Positions 1 through 5,690 of a stretch of 7,490 bases of DNA are shown piece after piece. The notes under the pieces were generated by a model that saw nothing but the letters and a program-made list of their open reading frames with translations, ran no database searches and was not told where the DNA came from. Position 1 is the stretch's first letter. Each line of letters starts with the position of its first letter. Position numbers and translations under genes: made by a program. The DNA is from Methanofastidiosum sp. (lineage in GTDB: Archaea; Methanobacteriota_B; Thermococci; Methanofastidiosales; Methanofastidiosaceae), in assembly GCA_013329085.1 (NCBI GenBank), contig DUKX01000031.1, positions 1-7,490 on the forward strand, given 5' to 3'.

Positions 1-407
1 TGGAAAAAATATACTTACAGGCGATTGGAATATGGGTATTATTTGTCTTTGTGGCGATATTTAACGGTTCAATAAGACAATTTTTAATTGCGCCAAAGGT
101 AAGCGAGCTAACAGCGCACCAGATAAGTTGCTTTACTGGAATAACTATGTTCTTCATAGTGATGTTTTTATGGCTGAAATTTACAAGTGCTCCATACAAT
201 GGAAATAATTTGATATTGATTGGTGTAACATTTCTATTTGCGACAATCCTCTTTGAATTTGTCTTTGGCCATTACATAATGGGTAACAGCTGGGCAAAAC
301 TGTTACATGACTATAATTTCTTTGAAGGGAGACTTTGGGCGCTTGTGCTCTTTTGGACAACAGTAGGGCCATTTGTCGTTGCAAAGTATGTACTTGGTAA
401 GATTTAG
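1..407 (+). CDS. small four-helix membrane protein, missing only the first base of its start codon
   Basis: The reading frame is open from base 3, and bases 1-2 are TG, so an ATG with its A just outside the window would give a 135-residue protein beginning MEKIYLQAIG. An internal GTG at 51 is a poorer start because it would cut the first helix. Hydrophobic segments lie at about residues 8-22, 43-60, 70-90 and 111-130. Conserved-looking blocks are FNGSIRQF (21-28), SELTAHQIS (35-43), FEFVFGHYIMGNSW (85-98) and DYNFFEGRLWALVL (104-117). I recall an unnamed family of small bacterial and archaeal membrane proteins with the same NGxxRE, AHxxS, FEFxFGHY and GRLWxLVL pattern. Its function is unknown to me. 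The stop codon TAG (405-407) overlaps the ribosome binding site of the MarR gene, so the two are probably co-transcribed and translationally coupled. The regulator may control this protein. Confidence 0.8.
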   Translation, partial: EKIYLQAIGIWVLFVFVAIFNGSIRQFLIAPKVSELTAHQISCFTGITMFFIVMFLWLKFTSAPYNGNNLILIGVTFLFATILFEFVFGHYIMGNSWAKLLHDYNFFEGRLWALVLFWTTVGPFVVAKYVLGKI

Positions 408-418
408 GGGAATTGAAA

Positions 419-901
419 ATGGAAAAAACTATGAGGCCTGAACCATTTGAAATCTTTGGTAAGATATTTTTCTTAAGCAACAGGCTTGAATATCTAGGGG
501 ACAACGATCTAAGAAAAGATGGCCTCACGACAAAACAGTGGCAGCTAATCGCAGTCACAGGAAAATATTTTGCCTACCCCCCTTCGGTGAGTGAGGTGGC
601 AGAAGTTCTAAGCACAACACATCAAAATATAAAACAGATAGCCCTAAAGCTTCAAGAGAAGGGATTTATTTCAATTGAGAAGGATGAAAAGGATAGAAGA
701 GTTTTGAGACTAAGATTAACTGAAAAAAATAGAAAATACTGGGAGTCAAAATCAAATGAGGATGTCGCATTCATAAATTCATTATTTAGCGCTTTGACAG
801 AAAAAGAGATTCAAGAGCTATATGCACTTCTAAACAAGTTGGAAAAAAGCATTGGCATGAAATATAATGAAACTAAAAAGAACTTTAGATCCGTACTATG
901 A
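419..901 (+). CDS. MarR-family winged-helix transcriptional regulator
   Basis: This 160-residue protein has the MarR layout. A helical N-terminus (about 7-50) is followed by a helix-turn-helix (about 55-82, SVSEVAEVLSTTHQNIKQIA, then LQEKGFISI). A wing follows (88-103, DEKDRRVLRLRLTEK), and then a C-terminal dimerisation helix region. The D-x-R-R wing signature at 89-94 is typical of the family. I chose the ATG at 419 over the TTG at 413 because AGGGG (406-410) lies 8 bases ahead of it. The gene follows the membrane protein by 11 bases, so it probably regulates that operon. Its effector cannot be told from sequence. It ends with TGA two bases before the stop of the convergent TPR gene. Confidence 0.88.
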   Translation: MEKTMRPEPFEIFGKIFFLSNRLEYLGDNDLRKDGLTTKQWQLIAVTGKYFAYPPSVSEVAEVLSTTHQNIKQIALKLQEKGFISIEKDEKDRRVLRLRLTEKNRKYWESKSNEDVAFINSLFSALTEKEIQELYALLNKLEKSIGMKYNETKKNFRSVL

Positions 902-903
902 TA

Positions 904-1683
904 CTACACTTCAAACTTATGTGCAGTTGGCATTACCCTTTGAACGCCCTTCTTTGCCCCAACATCAAGTTTATGCTTTTCTAGAAGCATATATTTTAGG
1001 TCACTTGCTGCCTGATGATTTTGGTCTATCTTTAAGGCCATATCATAGCACTGATTTGCCCATAGGTATTTTCCAAGCTTTTCAAGGGTCTCTCCCTTGT
1101 GCACCCATTCATCGGGTGTGAGAGGTTCCTTTTCAACAATCCTTGAAGAATAATCCTTTTCTATTTTACTCCTGCATACCTCCACCTCATCGAATCTTTC
1201 AAGCGACTCCAAAAGATTTGCCATACTGTCCCAGGCCAAGAAATTTGATGGATCAATCTTAGTTGCAAGAGAATAGAAGTCAAGAGCTTCTTCAATCTTC
1301 CCAAGCCTTTCAAGAAGAAGGGCCTTATTGTAAATAGCCGAATAGTCAAGTGGGTCAAGTTCCATTGATTTATCATAGCACCCAATTGCCTCTTCATACC
1401 TCCCAATAGACCTCAAAGCAATGGCCTTAAATTCCCAGGCAAAGGTATTATCCGGATCAATCTCAATCGCCCTGTTAAAGGAGTTGATCGCATCCTCAAA
1501 ATTATCAGTGCCTGCGTAGAGAAACACATACCCCTTTAACCAGTGAAGAAATGGGTCATTCTTATTTGTCTTGAGCAGCTTGTTTATCTTACTTTGAGCC
1601 TTTTTGACCTTTAGATCATCAAGCAGATTAAAGATCTCTTCATAATTCTCCTTTATTTCCTGGGGTGTGGGGGTATTTTCCAT
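904..1683 (-). CDS. cytoplasmic TPR-repeat protein
   Basis: This 259-residue protein has no signal peptide or membrane segment. After a helical N-terminus (1-44) it carries TPR units at about 45-78, 79-112 and 113-146, a partial one at 147-175, and another at 191-224. The usual TPR consensus is visible (AINSFNRAIEIDPDNTFAW, EEAIGCYDKSMELDP). An insert rich in charged residues and ending LTPDEW (about 175-191) separates the last unit, and the tail is basic. TPR proteins are scaffolds for protein-protein contacts; no partner is evident. The ATG at 1683 has GGAG 6 bases upstream and an archaeal TATA box about 50 bases upstream. Its repeats resemble those of the TPR lipoprotein at 2831-3328, but the overall architecture differs. 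Confidence 0.88.
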   Translation of the reverse strand: MENTPTPQEIKENYEEIFNLLDDLKVKKAQSKINKLLKTNKNDPFLHWLKGYVFLYAGTDNFEDAINSFNRAIEIDPDNTFAWEFKAIALRSIGRYEEAIGCYDKSMELDPLDYSAIYNKALLLERLGKIEEALDFYSLATKIDPSNFLAWDSMANLLESLERFDEVEVCRSKIEKDYSSRIVEKEPLTPDEWVHKGETLEKLGKYLWANQCYDMALKIDQNHQAASDLKYMLLEKHKLDVGAKKGVQRVMPTAHKFEV

Positions 1684-1730
1684 CGTATCTCCGTTTCTAA
1701 TCCTATTGATATAGTTATTATTATGTTCAA

Positions 1731-1741
1731 CTATTTAAAAT
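1731..1741 (-). promoter_or_regulatory. archaeal TATA box of the TPR gene
   Basis: On the minus strand this reads ATTTTAAATAG, preceded by an A-rich BRE-like stretch. A start about 25 bases downstream would give a leader of roughly 25 bases containing the GGAG site ahead of the ATG at 1683. Confidence 0.6.
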
Positions 1742-1769
1742 TTTTCTAGATTTTCTAATTTTAGAGAAT

Positions 1770-1937
1770 TTAACTAAAGTGCAGGACAAGGACTATAATA
1801 ATCATAATAGTCATGATGACAAGGCAAGAGAGGATAAAAGGATCGGTGAAGACCTTTTCAGAAGGCTTTCTAGGGACTAATCTCTGTTCTCTTGGGACAA
1901 GCCGTTCCCTCCTGTAAAATATATCTTTATCTTCCAT
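1770..1937 (-). CDS. small tail-anchored membrane protein with duplicated RLVPR motif
   Basis: This is a 55-residue protein that I do not recognise. I chose the ATG at 1937 because AAGGAG lies 6-7 bases upstream, inside the end of the DUF1232 gene. A longer in-frame reading from 2024 has no such site. Residues 1-30 are highly charged and contain two abutting heptads, ERLVPRE and QRLVPRK (11-24). Residues 33-53 form one very hydrophobic helix, followed only by HFS, so it is probably a tail-anchored protein with its N-terminus in the cytoplasm. The start codon lies one base past the stop of the DUF1232 gene, which means translational coupling and probably a shared task at the membrane. The function is unknown. 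Confidence 0.75.
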   Translation of the reverse strand: MEDKDIFYRRERLVPREQRLVPRKPSEKVFTDPFILSCLVIMTIMIIIVLVLHFS

Positions 1938-1938
1938 A

Positions 1939-2238
1939 CTATTCTCCTTTTGGAAGTTTAACTTGAGTTGTTTTGTCCTGTTTACTATTATTATTTTTAT
2001 GTAGCATTTTAGCGCCTCGGACAATAAATCCGATCATAAGGACAAATGCCGCAATGTCATCGCCCCACCCTGCAACAGGGATAAAATCGGGAAGCAAGTC
2101 GAGAGGAGATGCAATATATATCCCAAGGATTGTTGCCATGGCCCAGTTAAAGATCCTCTCTCTAAATATATATAAAAGAATAAGGGCTATTACTAAAATT
2201 ATCAGGATGGCAATAAGGACTGTATAGTACCATTCCAT
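1939..2238 (-). CDS. DUF1232 (YkvA-like) membrane protein
   Basis: This 99-residue protein has an N-terminal membrane helix (about 5-25). The DUF1232 core follows at about 37-75, with its signature SPLDLLPDFIPVAGWGDD (44-61) and a following hydrophobic helix ending in R74. The C-terminus (77-99) is polar and basic. The family is widespread and small, with no settled biochemical function. The ATG at 2238 has only a distant AGGA upstream. A TATA-like stretch at 2262-2272 would put transcription nearly at the start codon, so translation may be leaderless. An alternative TATA at 2287-2297 would give a leader of about 28 bases. It is the first gene of a two-gene operon with the small tail-anchored protein. 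Confidence 0.88.
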   Translation of the reverse strand: MEWYYTVLIAILIILVIALILLYIFRERIFNWAMATILGIYIASPLDLLPDFIPVAGWGDDIAAFVLMIGFIVRGAKMLHKNNNSKQDKTTQVKLPKGE

Positions 2239-2278
2239 TGTATCAGATTATCCTAAGCTGTTATTATATTTTCTTAAT

Positions 2279-2284
2279 AAAAAA
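2279..2284 (-). terminator. T6 tract after the acidic coiled-coil gene
   Basis: On the minus strand a run of six T begins 9 bases past the stop of the gene ending at 2293. Archaeal RNA polymerase terminates at such oligo-T tracts without a hairpin. The same stretch lies in the upstream region of the DUF1232 gene. Confidence 0.4.
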
Positions 2285-2292
2285 GAAATATA

Positions 2293-2466
2293 TTAATTTT
2301 CTTCTAGATCCTCTGGCTCTTCTTGATCATCTTCATCTTCGAAATCTATGAATCCGACATCTTCAATAGTCTCGTTTATAGTCTCAAGATTTTTGTTCAT
2401 AGCCTTCATTTCCTTTAAGATCTCCGTCATAATCTTTAACAGCATATATTCAGATTCTTCCTTCAT
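2293..2466 (-). CDS. small acidic coiled-coil protein
   Basis: This 57-residue protein matches no family I know. I chose the ATG at 2466 over a TTG at 2481 because GGAGGT lies 7 bases upstream, a near-perfect ribosome binding site. Residues 4-37 look like one amphipathic or coiled-coil helix with hydrophobics at heptad-like spacing (MLLKIMTEILKEMKAM, then LETINETI). Residues 41-57 are almost entirely Asp and Glu (DFEDEDDQEEPEDLEE). Such proteins may oligomerise through the helix and bind a basic partner through the tail, but that is inference. It is a single-gene unit with its own strong TATA box and a T6 terminator. Confidence 0.72.
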   Translation of the reverse strand: MKEESEYMLLKIMTEILKEMKAMNKNLETINETIEDVGFIDFEDEDDQEEPEDLEEN

Positions 2467-2502
2467 TTTGATTACCTCCAACCTATACTAATAGAAATTG
2501 GG

Positions 2503-2514
2503 CTATTTATAAGG
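2503..2514 (-). promoter_or_regulatory. archaeal TATA box of the acidic coiled-coil gene
   Basis: The minus strand reads CCTTATAAATAG, close to the archaeal consensus. A start about 26 bases downstream (near 2482) gives a leader of about 16 bases carrying the GGAGGT site. Confidence 0.65.
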
Positions 2515-2550
2515 TAATTTATCTATATAAAAATTTATCCAGAAAGTGGT

Positions 2551-2736
2551 TTAGAAGCTTCTGCCGCACTTCTTACAGTGCCAGTTAGGCTTTGGTCCAA
2601 AAACGAGTGTTTCGCCAAACTTTAGATTTCCTTTTTCATACTCCTGGTAATCCTTGGATGTTGGGTATCCGTAGAAAATCGGGATTACCTTTTTAGAGTT
2701 ACAATAGATGCATACAGGATTTTCCTTTTCGCTCAT
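2551..2736 (-). CDS. small zinc-ribbon protein
   Basis: This 61-residue protein has two CxxC knuckles, C9/C12 (VCIYCNSKKV) and C54/C57 (WHCKKCGRSF), separated by 41 residues. That layout would bind one zinc ion. The N-terminal part VIPIFYGYP followed by a charged helix and a C-terminal WxCxxCGxxF matches my memory of an unnamed family of small proteins common in bacteria. Those usually have a GGC or GC motif in the middle, where this one has KFGETLVFGPKPNW. Its role is unknown, perhaps nucleic-acid or protein binding. The ATG at 2736 has GGAG about 10 bases upstream. A TATA-like CCTAAATATAGG lies near 2771-2784. Confidence 0.78.
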   Translation of the reverse strand: MSEKENPVCIYCNSKKVIPIFYGYPTSKDYQEYEKGNLKFGETLVFGPKPNWHCKKCGRSF

Positions 2737-2791
2737 TTATTCAAATCTCCGGCAAATTTGATGATAGCTTTACCTATATTTAGGGATATGT

Positions 2792-2827
2792 AAAAAAATA
2801 GGTAAAACATAGAAAATAATAAAAAAA
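2792..2827 (-). terminator. two T7 tracts after the TPR lipoprotein gene
   Basis: The minus strand carries T7 at 2827-2821, directly after the stop at 2831, and a second T7 at 2798-2792. Consecutive oligo-T tracts without a hairpin are the typical archaeal termination signal. Confidence 0.55.
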
Positions 2828-2830
2828 TAA

Positions 2831-3328
2831 TTATGTTAGAGAAGGATTCAATCGTTTGGCTTCATCATAGCATGTCTTTGCTTCTGCAGTTCTGCCAAGT
2901 AGCTCCAGGGCAACTCCTTTGTTGTACCAAGCTTCCGCATCCTTTGGATCAATGGCGATAACTCTGTCAAAGCAAGTGATTGCATCTAGATATTGGCCTT
3001 GGCCTCCAAATATGAGCCCTTTGTTATACCAGGGAAGCGTATCATTTGGGTCAAGTGCAATCGCTTTATCGTAGCATACTAAAGCATCGCTATACTTTTC
3101 TAGCTGGTCGAGAGATACACCTTTGTAGACCCAAGCTTCTTTAAAATTTGGATTAACTGCCAATGCAGAGTCAAACATTGTTATGGCCTCATTGTACTTT
3201 CCCTGATTGAAAAGCGTCATCCCTGCACTGTAATATGCGTCCGCTGATTTTGTTCCGCCTAAACACCCGGGACTCACCAATACGCCAAACAGCACCAATA
3301 TTACAAACAATCTTTTTATGTTTTGCAT
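2831..3328 (-). CDS. TPR-repeat lipoprotein
   Basis: This 165-residue protein would be exported and lipid-anchored. MQNIKR is followed by a hydrophobic stretch (7-19) and a lipobox SPGC with Cys22, then a GG spacer. The mature part is four consecutive 34-residue TPR units (about 29-62, 63-96, 97-130, 131-164), with typical WYNKG, YDKAIALDP and DAITCFDRVIAIDP words, ending NPSLT. It is probably a surface scaffold for protein contacts; no partner is visible. I chose the ATG at 3328 because a longer frame to 3388 would put 20 extra hydrophobic residues before the signal peptide. The minus-strand TATA centre (about 3353) is only 25 bases upstream, so the transcript should be leaderless, and no ribosome binding site is present. 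Confidence 0.88.
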   Translation of the reverse strand: MQNIKRLFVILVLFGVLVSPGCLGGTKSADAYYSAGMTLFNQGKYNEAITMFDSALAVNPNFKEAWVYKGVSLDQLEKYSDALVCYDKAIALDPNDTLPWYNKGLIFGGQGQYLDAITCFDRVIAIDPKDAEAWYNKGVALELLGRTAEAKTCYDEAKRLNPSLT

Positions 3329-3347
3329 CGAAGTGTAATTGCATTCC

Positions 3348-3359
3348 AAATATATAAGG
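3348..3359 (-). promoter_or_regulatory. TATA box of the TPR lipoprotein gene (leaderless)
   Basis: The minus strand reads CCTTATATATTT, centred about 25 bases from the ATG at 3328. This places the transcript start at or next to the start codon, which agrees with the absence of a ribosome binding site. Confidence 0.6.
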
Positions 3360-3374
3360 ATATTTAAAATGCAT

Positions 3375-3386
3375 AAAAATATATAC
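3375..3386 (+). promoter_or_regulatory. TATA box of the metallo-hydrolase gene (leaderless)
   Basis: The sequence AAAAATATATAC is centred about 27 bases before the ATG at 3408. No Shine-Dalgarno match lies between them, so the mRNA probably starts at the start codon. It sits back to back with the TATA box of the lipoprotein gene, about 28 bp away. Confidence 0.55.
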
Positions 3387-3407
3387 ATTCCCTTCTGATA
3401 GTATTAC

Positions 3408-4808
3408 ATGGATATTAAGATACTTGGTGGAAAGAATGAGATTGGCGGGAACAAGATCCTTTTAGAGCACAAGGGAACAAGGATCTTTCTAGACTTTGGA
3501 ATGAGCTTTGGTGAGAGCGGGAAATATTTTTCTGAGTTTGTGCAACCTAGAAAGTGCGGATGTCTTTCGGATTTCTTTGAGTTTGGACTTCTCCCAGAGC
3601 AAAAAGGCCTGTACAGGGAGGACTACCTAAAGCATATGGGGCTTCCTCCCGAAAAAAGGGATGTCGATGCAGTGCTATTAAGCCATGCGCATGCTGATCA
3701 CGCTCAATACATACATTTCTTGAGGAAGGATATCCCGATCTTCTGCACAAGGGAATCAAAGATAATCCTTGAAGCGCTTGAAAATACCGGAGCATCAGGA
3801 TTTTCTGATCTTGTTACATACCTAGAGTCATTTGCATTTTATGAGAATAGAAATGGGGGCCTTAGCCGGGTGGATAGAAAAAAGGAAGAGTTTGTTTTTG
3901 ATAGGGATTATGTGGAGATGAAGCCATATGAAAAATACAGGATAGGCTCCCTTGAAGTTGAGATGCTTCCAGTCGATCATTCCCTCCCTGGTGCATGCGG
4001 CTACATAATTTATTCTGATGAGGGGAATCTAGTCTATACAGGGGACATAAGATTCCATGGATATGTGGAAGAGCAAAGCAAGGAGTTTGTAGCAAGAGCA
4101 AAAGCTTCTAGCCCAAGGTGGATGATTTCTGAAGGGACGAGAATTGATAGCGACAGAATCGATAGCGAGGAAGGAGTTAAAAAGGATATATCTGCTGCAA
4201 TCTCAGATGCCAAAGGCCTTGTGCTAATAGAGCACCCCATAAGGGATCTTTACCGTGCAAAGAGCATATATGACGCAACAAGGGAAAATGGGAGAGATTT
4301 TGTAGTTGGCCTAAAGCTTGCATACCTCATCAATCTAATGGGAGAGCTAAGCCCTTTTAGCATTAGTGATGTTAAGATTCTTGTTCCAAGAAAGAAATGG
4401 GGGCTTATATCAAAGGAGCCCTTTGACTGGCCTCAAGTTTGTCAGGACTATGACAAGTGGGAGAGGGAGTTCTTGGACAGGGATAACTCAATTACATTCA
4501 AAAATTTAAAGAAAAACGAGGATAGTTTTGTCCTTTCAATGAATCTGTGGGCTATGAATCAGCTGATCGATATCAGGCCAAAAAATGCACTGTGGATAAA
4601 GTCAAATTGTGAGCCATTTAACGATGACATGGAGCTTGATGAGCAGAGAAAACAGAACTGGCTAAAGCATTTCAATATAACTCAAGTTTCTGCCCACGCT
4701 TCAGGACACGCTTCGGGTCCAGAGATAAGGGACATGATAAAGAGGATAAATCCAGAAAATCTAATCCCCGTCCACACAGAGCATCCAAAGCTATTCAAGA
4801 AAAACTGA
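3408..4808 (+). CDS. metallo-beta-lactamase/beta-CASP hydrolase, RNase J-like
   Basis: This 466-residue protein has the metal ligands of a metallo-beta-lactamase fold. They are HAHADH (H93, H95, D97, H98), H191 in PVDHSLPG and D213 in YTGDIRFHG. The beta-CASP-type motifs follow: SEGTRI with E242, the SAHASGHASG block with H430 and H434, and IPVHTEHP with H456. This order is that of RNase J and related RNA-processing exo/endonucleases, so metal-dependent RNA hydrolysis in the cytoplasm is the likely role. Substrate and polarity cannot be read from sequence. A family-specific insert around 45-80 (QPRKCGCLSDFFEFGLLPEQ, then KGLYREDYL) distinguishes it from canonical archaeal RNase J. I recall similar archaeal proteins annotated only as MBL-fold metallo-hydrolase. 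The protein stops soon after HTEHPKLFKKN, which may be a shortened C-terminus. It is a single-gene unit with a leaderless promoter. Confidence 0.9.
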   Translation: MDIKILGGKNEIGGNKILLEHKGTRIFLDFGMSFGESGKYFSEFVQPRKCGCLSDFFEFGLLPEQKGLYREDYLKHMGLPPEKRDVDAVLLSHAHADHAQYIHFLRKDIPIFCTRESKIILEALENTGASGFSDLVTYLESFAFYENRNGGLSRVDRKKEEFVFDRDYVEMKPYEKYRIGSLEVEMLPVDHSLPGACGYIIYSDEGNLVYTGDIRFHGYVEEQSKEFVARAKASSPRWMISEGTRIDSDRIDSEEGVKKDISAAISDAKGLVLIEHPIRDLYRAKSIYDATRENGRDFVVGLKLAYLINLMGELSPFSISDVKILVPRKKWGLISKEPFDWPQVCQDYDKWEREFLDRDNSITFKNLKKNEDSFVLSMNLWAMNQLIDIRPKNALWIKSNCEPFNDDMELDEQRKQNWLKHFNITQVSAHASGHASGPEIRDMIKRINPENLIPVHTEHPKLFKKN

Positions 4809-4878
4809 GCTTTAAGAAGTTGATGAGGGCGGGATTGGCAAGACTTTGGATCCGTTCATGGGGTAGTTTGGATAGCAC

Positions 4879-5127
4879 TTAAATATTTTCTATCATTATA
4901 ATTAAATCATCCTTTGGGATATTATTCCAGATTGATATTTTTGTTAGTATGTCATTTAGTGTTCCTTTTGCTAGTTCACTATGATTAGGAACTGTTATTG
5001 AATGTGTCCCTTTTTCACTTGTTTTCTTTAATCTTATATGGCTACCTTTTTGACGAGTAACTTCATACCCAAGATTATTTAATAACTTTACCAGAGTCTT
5101 TGAGCTAACAACCGGCAGTTTTAGCAC
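4879..5127 (-). CDS. hicA: HicA-family toxin (mRNA interferase)
   Basis: This 82-residue protein is typical of HicA/YcfA in length and fold. It has LPVVSSKTLVKLLNNLGYEV at the N-terminus, the GSHIRLKK strand with the expected catalytic His30, and the ITVPNHSELAKGTLNDIL block (44-61). HicA toxins are small double-stranded-RNA-binding-fold ribonucleases that cut mRNA during stress and are silenced by HicB. The start is a GTG at 5127 with GAGGTG about 7 bases upstream. It overlaps the end of hicB by 23 bases, which couples their translation. The C-terminus (about 62-82, ISIWNNIPKDDLIIMIENI) is a little longer than in the shortest family members. All expected features are intact, so the toxin is probably functional. 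Confidence 0.9.
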   Translation of the reverse strand: MLKLPVVSSKTLVKLLNNLGYEVTRQKGSHIRLKKTSEKGTHSITVPNHSELAKGTLNDILTKISIWNNIPKDDLIIMIENI

Positions 5128-5332
5128 CAGCTGTCACCTCTAATTCAGAAATTGATAGTACTCTGACCTCTTCACCTTTCTCAATTTCCTCTTCAAAGTG
5201 TAATTCACAGGCTTCCTTAAGATTTTTCACTAGTTCATCTAGGGTTTTGCCTTGTGTGAATATATCCTCACCTATACCTCTTGCACACCAATAATTTTCA
5301 TCTTGGTATATCTCAAATTTTGCGAGTATCAT
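5105..5332 (-). CDS. hicB: HicB-family antitoxin
   Basis: This 75-residue protein carries the HicB partial RNase H-like fold. It starts with a strand containing the DENYWCARGIGEDIFTQGKT pattern (11-30), then a helix (LDELVKNLKEACELHFEEE). The C-terminal tail ends TAGAKTAGC. HicB binds and neutralises HicA. Many HicB proteins also carry a C-terminal DNA-binding domain for autoregulation, and this short form has none. The ATG at 5332 has no ribosome binding site. A TATA box at 5361-5370 suggests a very short leader or a leaderless mRNA. It is the first gene of the pair and overlaps hicA by 23 bases. Confidence 0.88.
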   Translation of the reverse strand: MILAKFEIYQDENYWCARGIGEDIFTQGKTLDELVKNLKEACELHFEEEIEKGEEVRVLSISELEVTAGAKTAGC

Positions 5333-5336
5333 ACTA

Positions 5337-5400
5337 TCTAATATTTAATTTACTCATGACAATTTAAATCTTTTCAAATAGTTAAATAAGAAATATTAGA
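5337..5400. promoter_or_regulatory. hicBA promoter with a 10-bp inverted repeat around the TATA box
   Basis: The minus-strand TATA box GATTTAAATT lies at 5370-5361. Perfect 10-bp arms TCTAATATTT (5337-5346) and AAATATTAGA (5391-5400) form an inverted repeat whose centre (about 5368) falls on the TATA box. The arms are mostly A and T, so chance is possible. Confidence 0.4.
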
Positions 5401-5436
5401 ATAAATTGTATGGGTAGTATTTATAATGAAATTTAA

Positions 5437-5449
5437 GCCGAGTGCGGCA
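5437..5449. other. small GC-rich stem-loop in the intergenic region
   Basis: The word GCCGAGTGCGGC gives a 4-bp stem with a 4-base loop in otherwise AT-rich DNA, downstream of the XRE gene stop (minus strand). It could help terminate the DUF2178-XRE transcript. An AAAGGAG word follows at about 5460-5465 but leads to no plausible start codon on the plus strand. Confidence 0.3.
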
Positions 5450-5476
5450 TAATCTAACGAAAGGAGAATTAAATAA

Positions 5477-5671
5477 CTATTCTATTATGAAAACATCTTC
5501 TATCCTATCTTTGTGAAGTGCTTTTGTGATTTTATAGGCAAGTTCTAAGGAGGGGTTGTACTTGCCCTGCTCTAAAGAGTTTATTGTTTGCCTTGTGACC
5601 TCTACCATTGCCGCAAGCTCTTCTTGAGTTATCTTCTGCTCCTTTCTGTATTCTCTTATTCTTGTTTTCAT
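5477..5671 (-). CDS. XRE-family helix-turn-helix regulator
   Basis: This 64-residue protein is essentially one Cro/CI-type domain. [20 protein letters not shown] is followed by [20 protein letters not shown] (about 22-41) and [20 protein letters not shown]. It has the Q-x-x-L-A and [12 protein letters not shown] signatures of small XRE repressors. The ATG at 5671 has GGAG 5 bases upstream and lies 19 bases past the stop of the DUF2178 gene, so it is the second gene of that operon. In such pairs the regulator usually controls its own operon. The paired operator-like sites at 6121-6182 are its most likely targets, but that link is inferred. Confidence 0.93.
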   Translation of the reverse strand: MKTRIREYRKEQKITQEELAAMVEVTRQTINSLEQGKYNPSLELAYKITKALHKDRIEDVFIIE

Positions 5672-5690
5672 TTGTTCTCCAATAACATTT

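Noticed and set aside
867..1121. Plus-strand ORF running from the MarR gene into the TPR gene
   Set aside because: It overlaps two well-supported genes and has no motif.
1973..2227. Plus-strand ORF opposite the DUF1232 gene
   Set aside because: The DUF1232 signature is on the minus strand; the plus frame has an unnatural composition and no ribosome binding site.
4836..4880. tRNA-like words (ACTTTGGATCC and GGGGTAGTTTGGATAGCAC) suggesting a tRNA fragment, permuted tRNA or integration scar
   Set aside because: No anticodon stem pairs around CTTTGGA, the D-stem has a mismatch, and there is no T-arm or acceptor partner. A coding-like reading of the same DNA explains its composition better.
4820..4880. 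C/D box small RNA (TTGATGA word after the metallo-hydrolase)
   Set aside because: There is no CTGA D box downstream and the C box is imperfect.
5426..5452. Eight-codon ORF MKFKPSAA after a TTTATAATG word
   Set aside because: It is too short to support, and the following AAAGGAG leads to no start codon.
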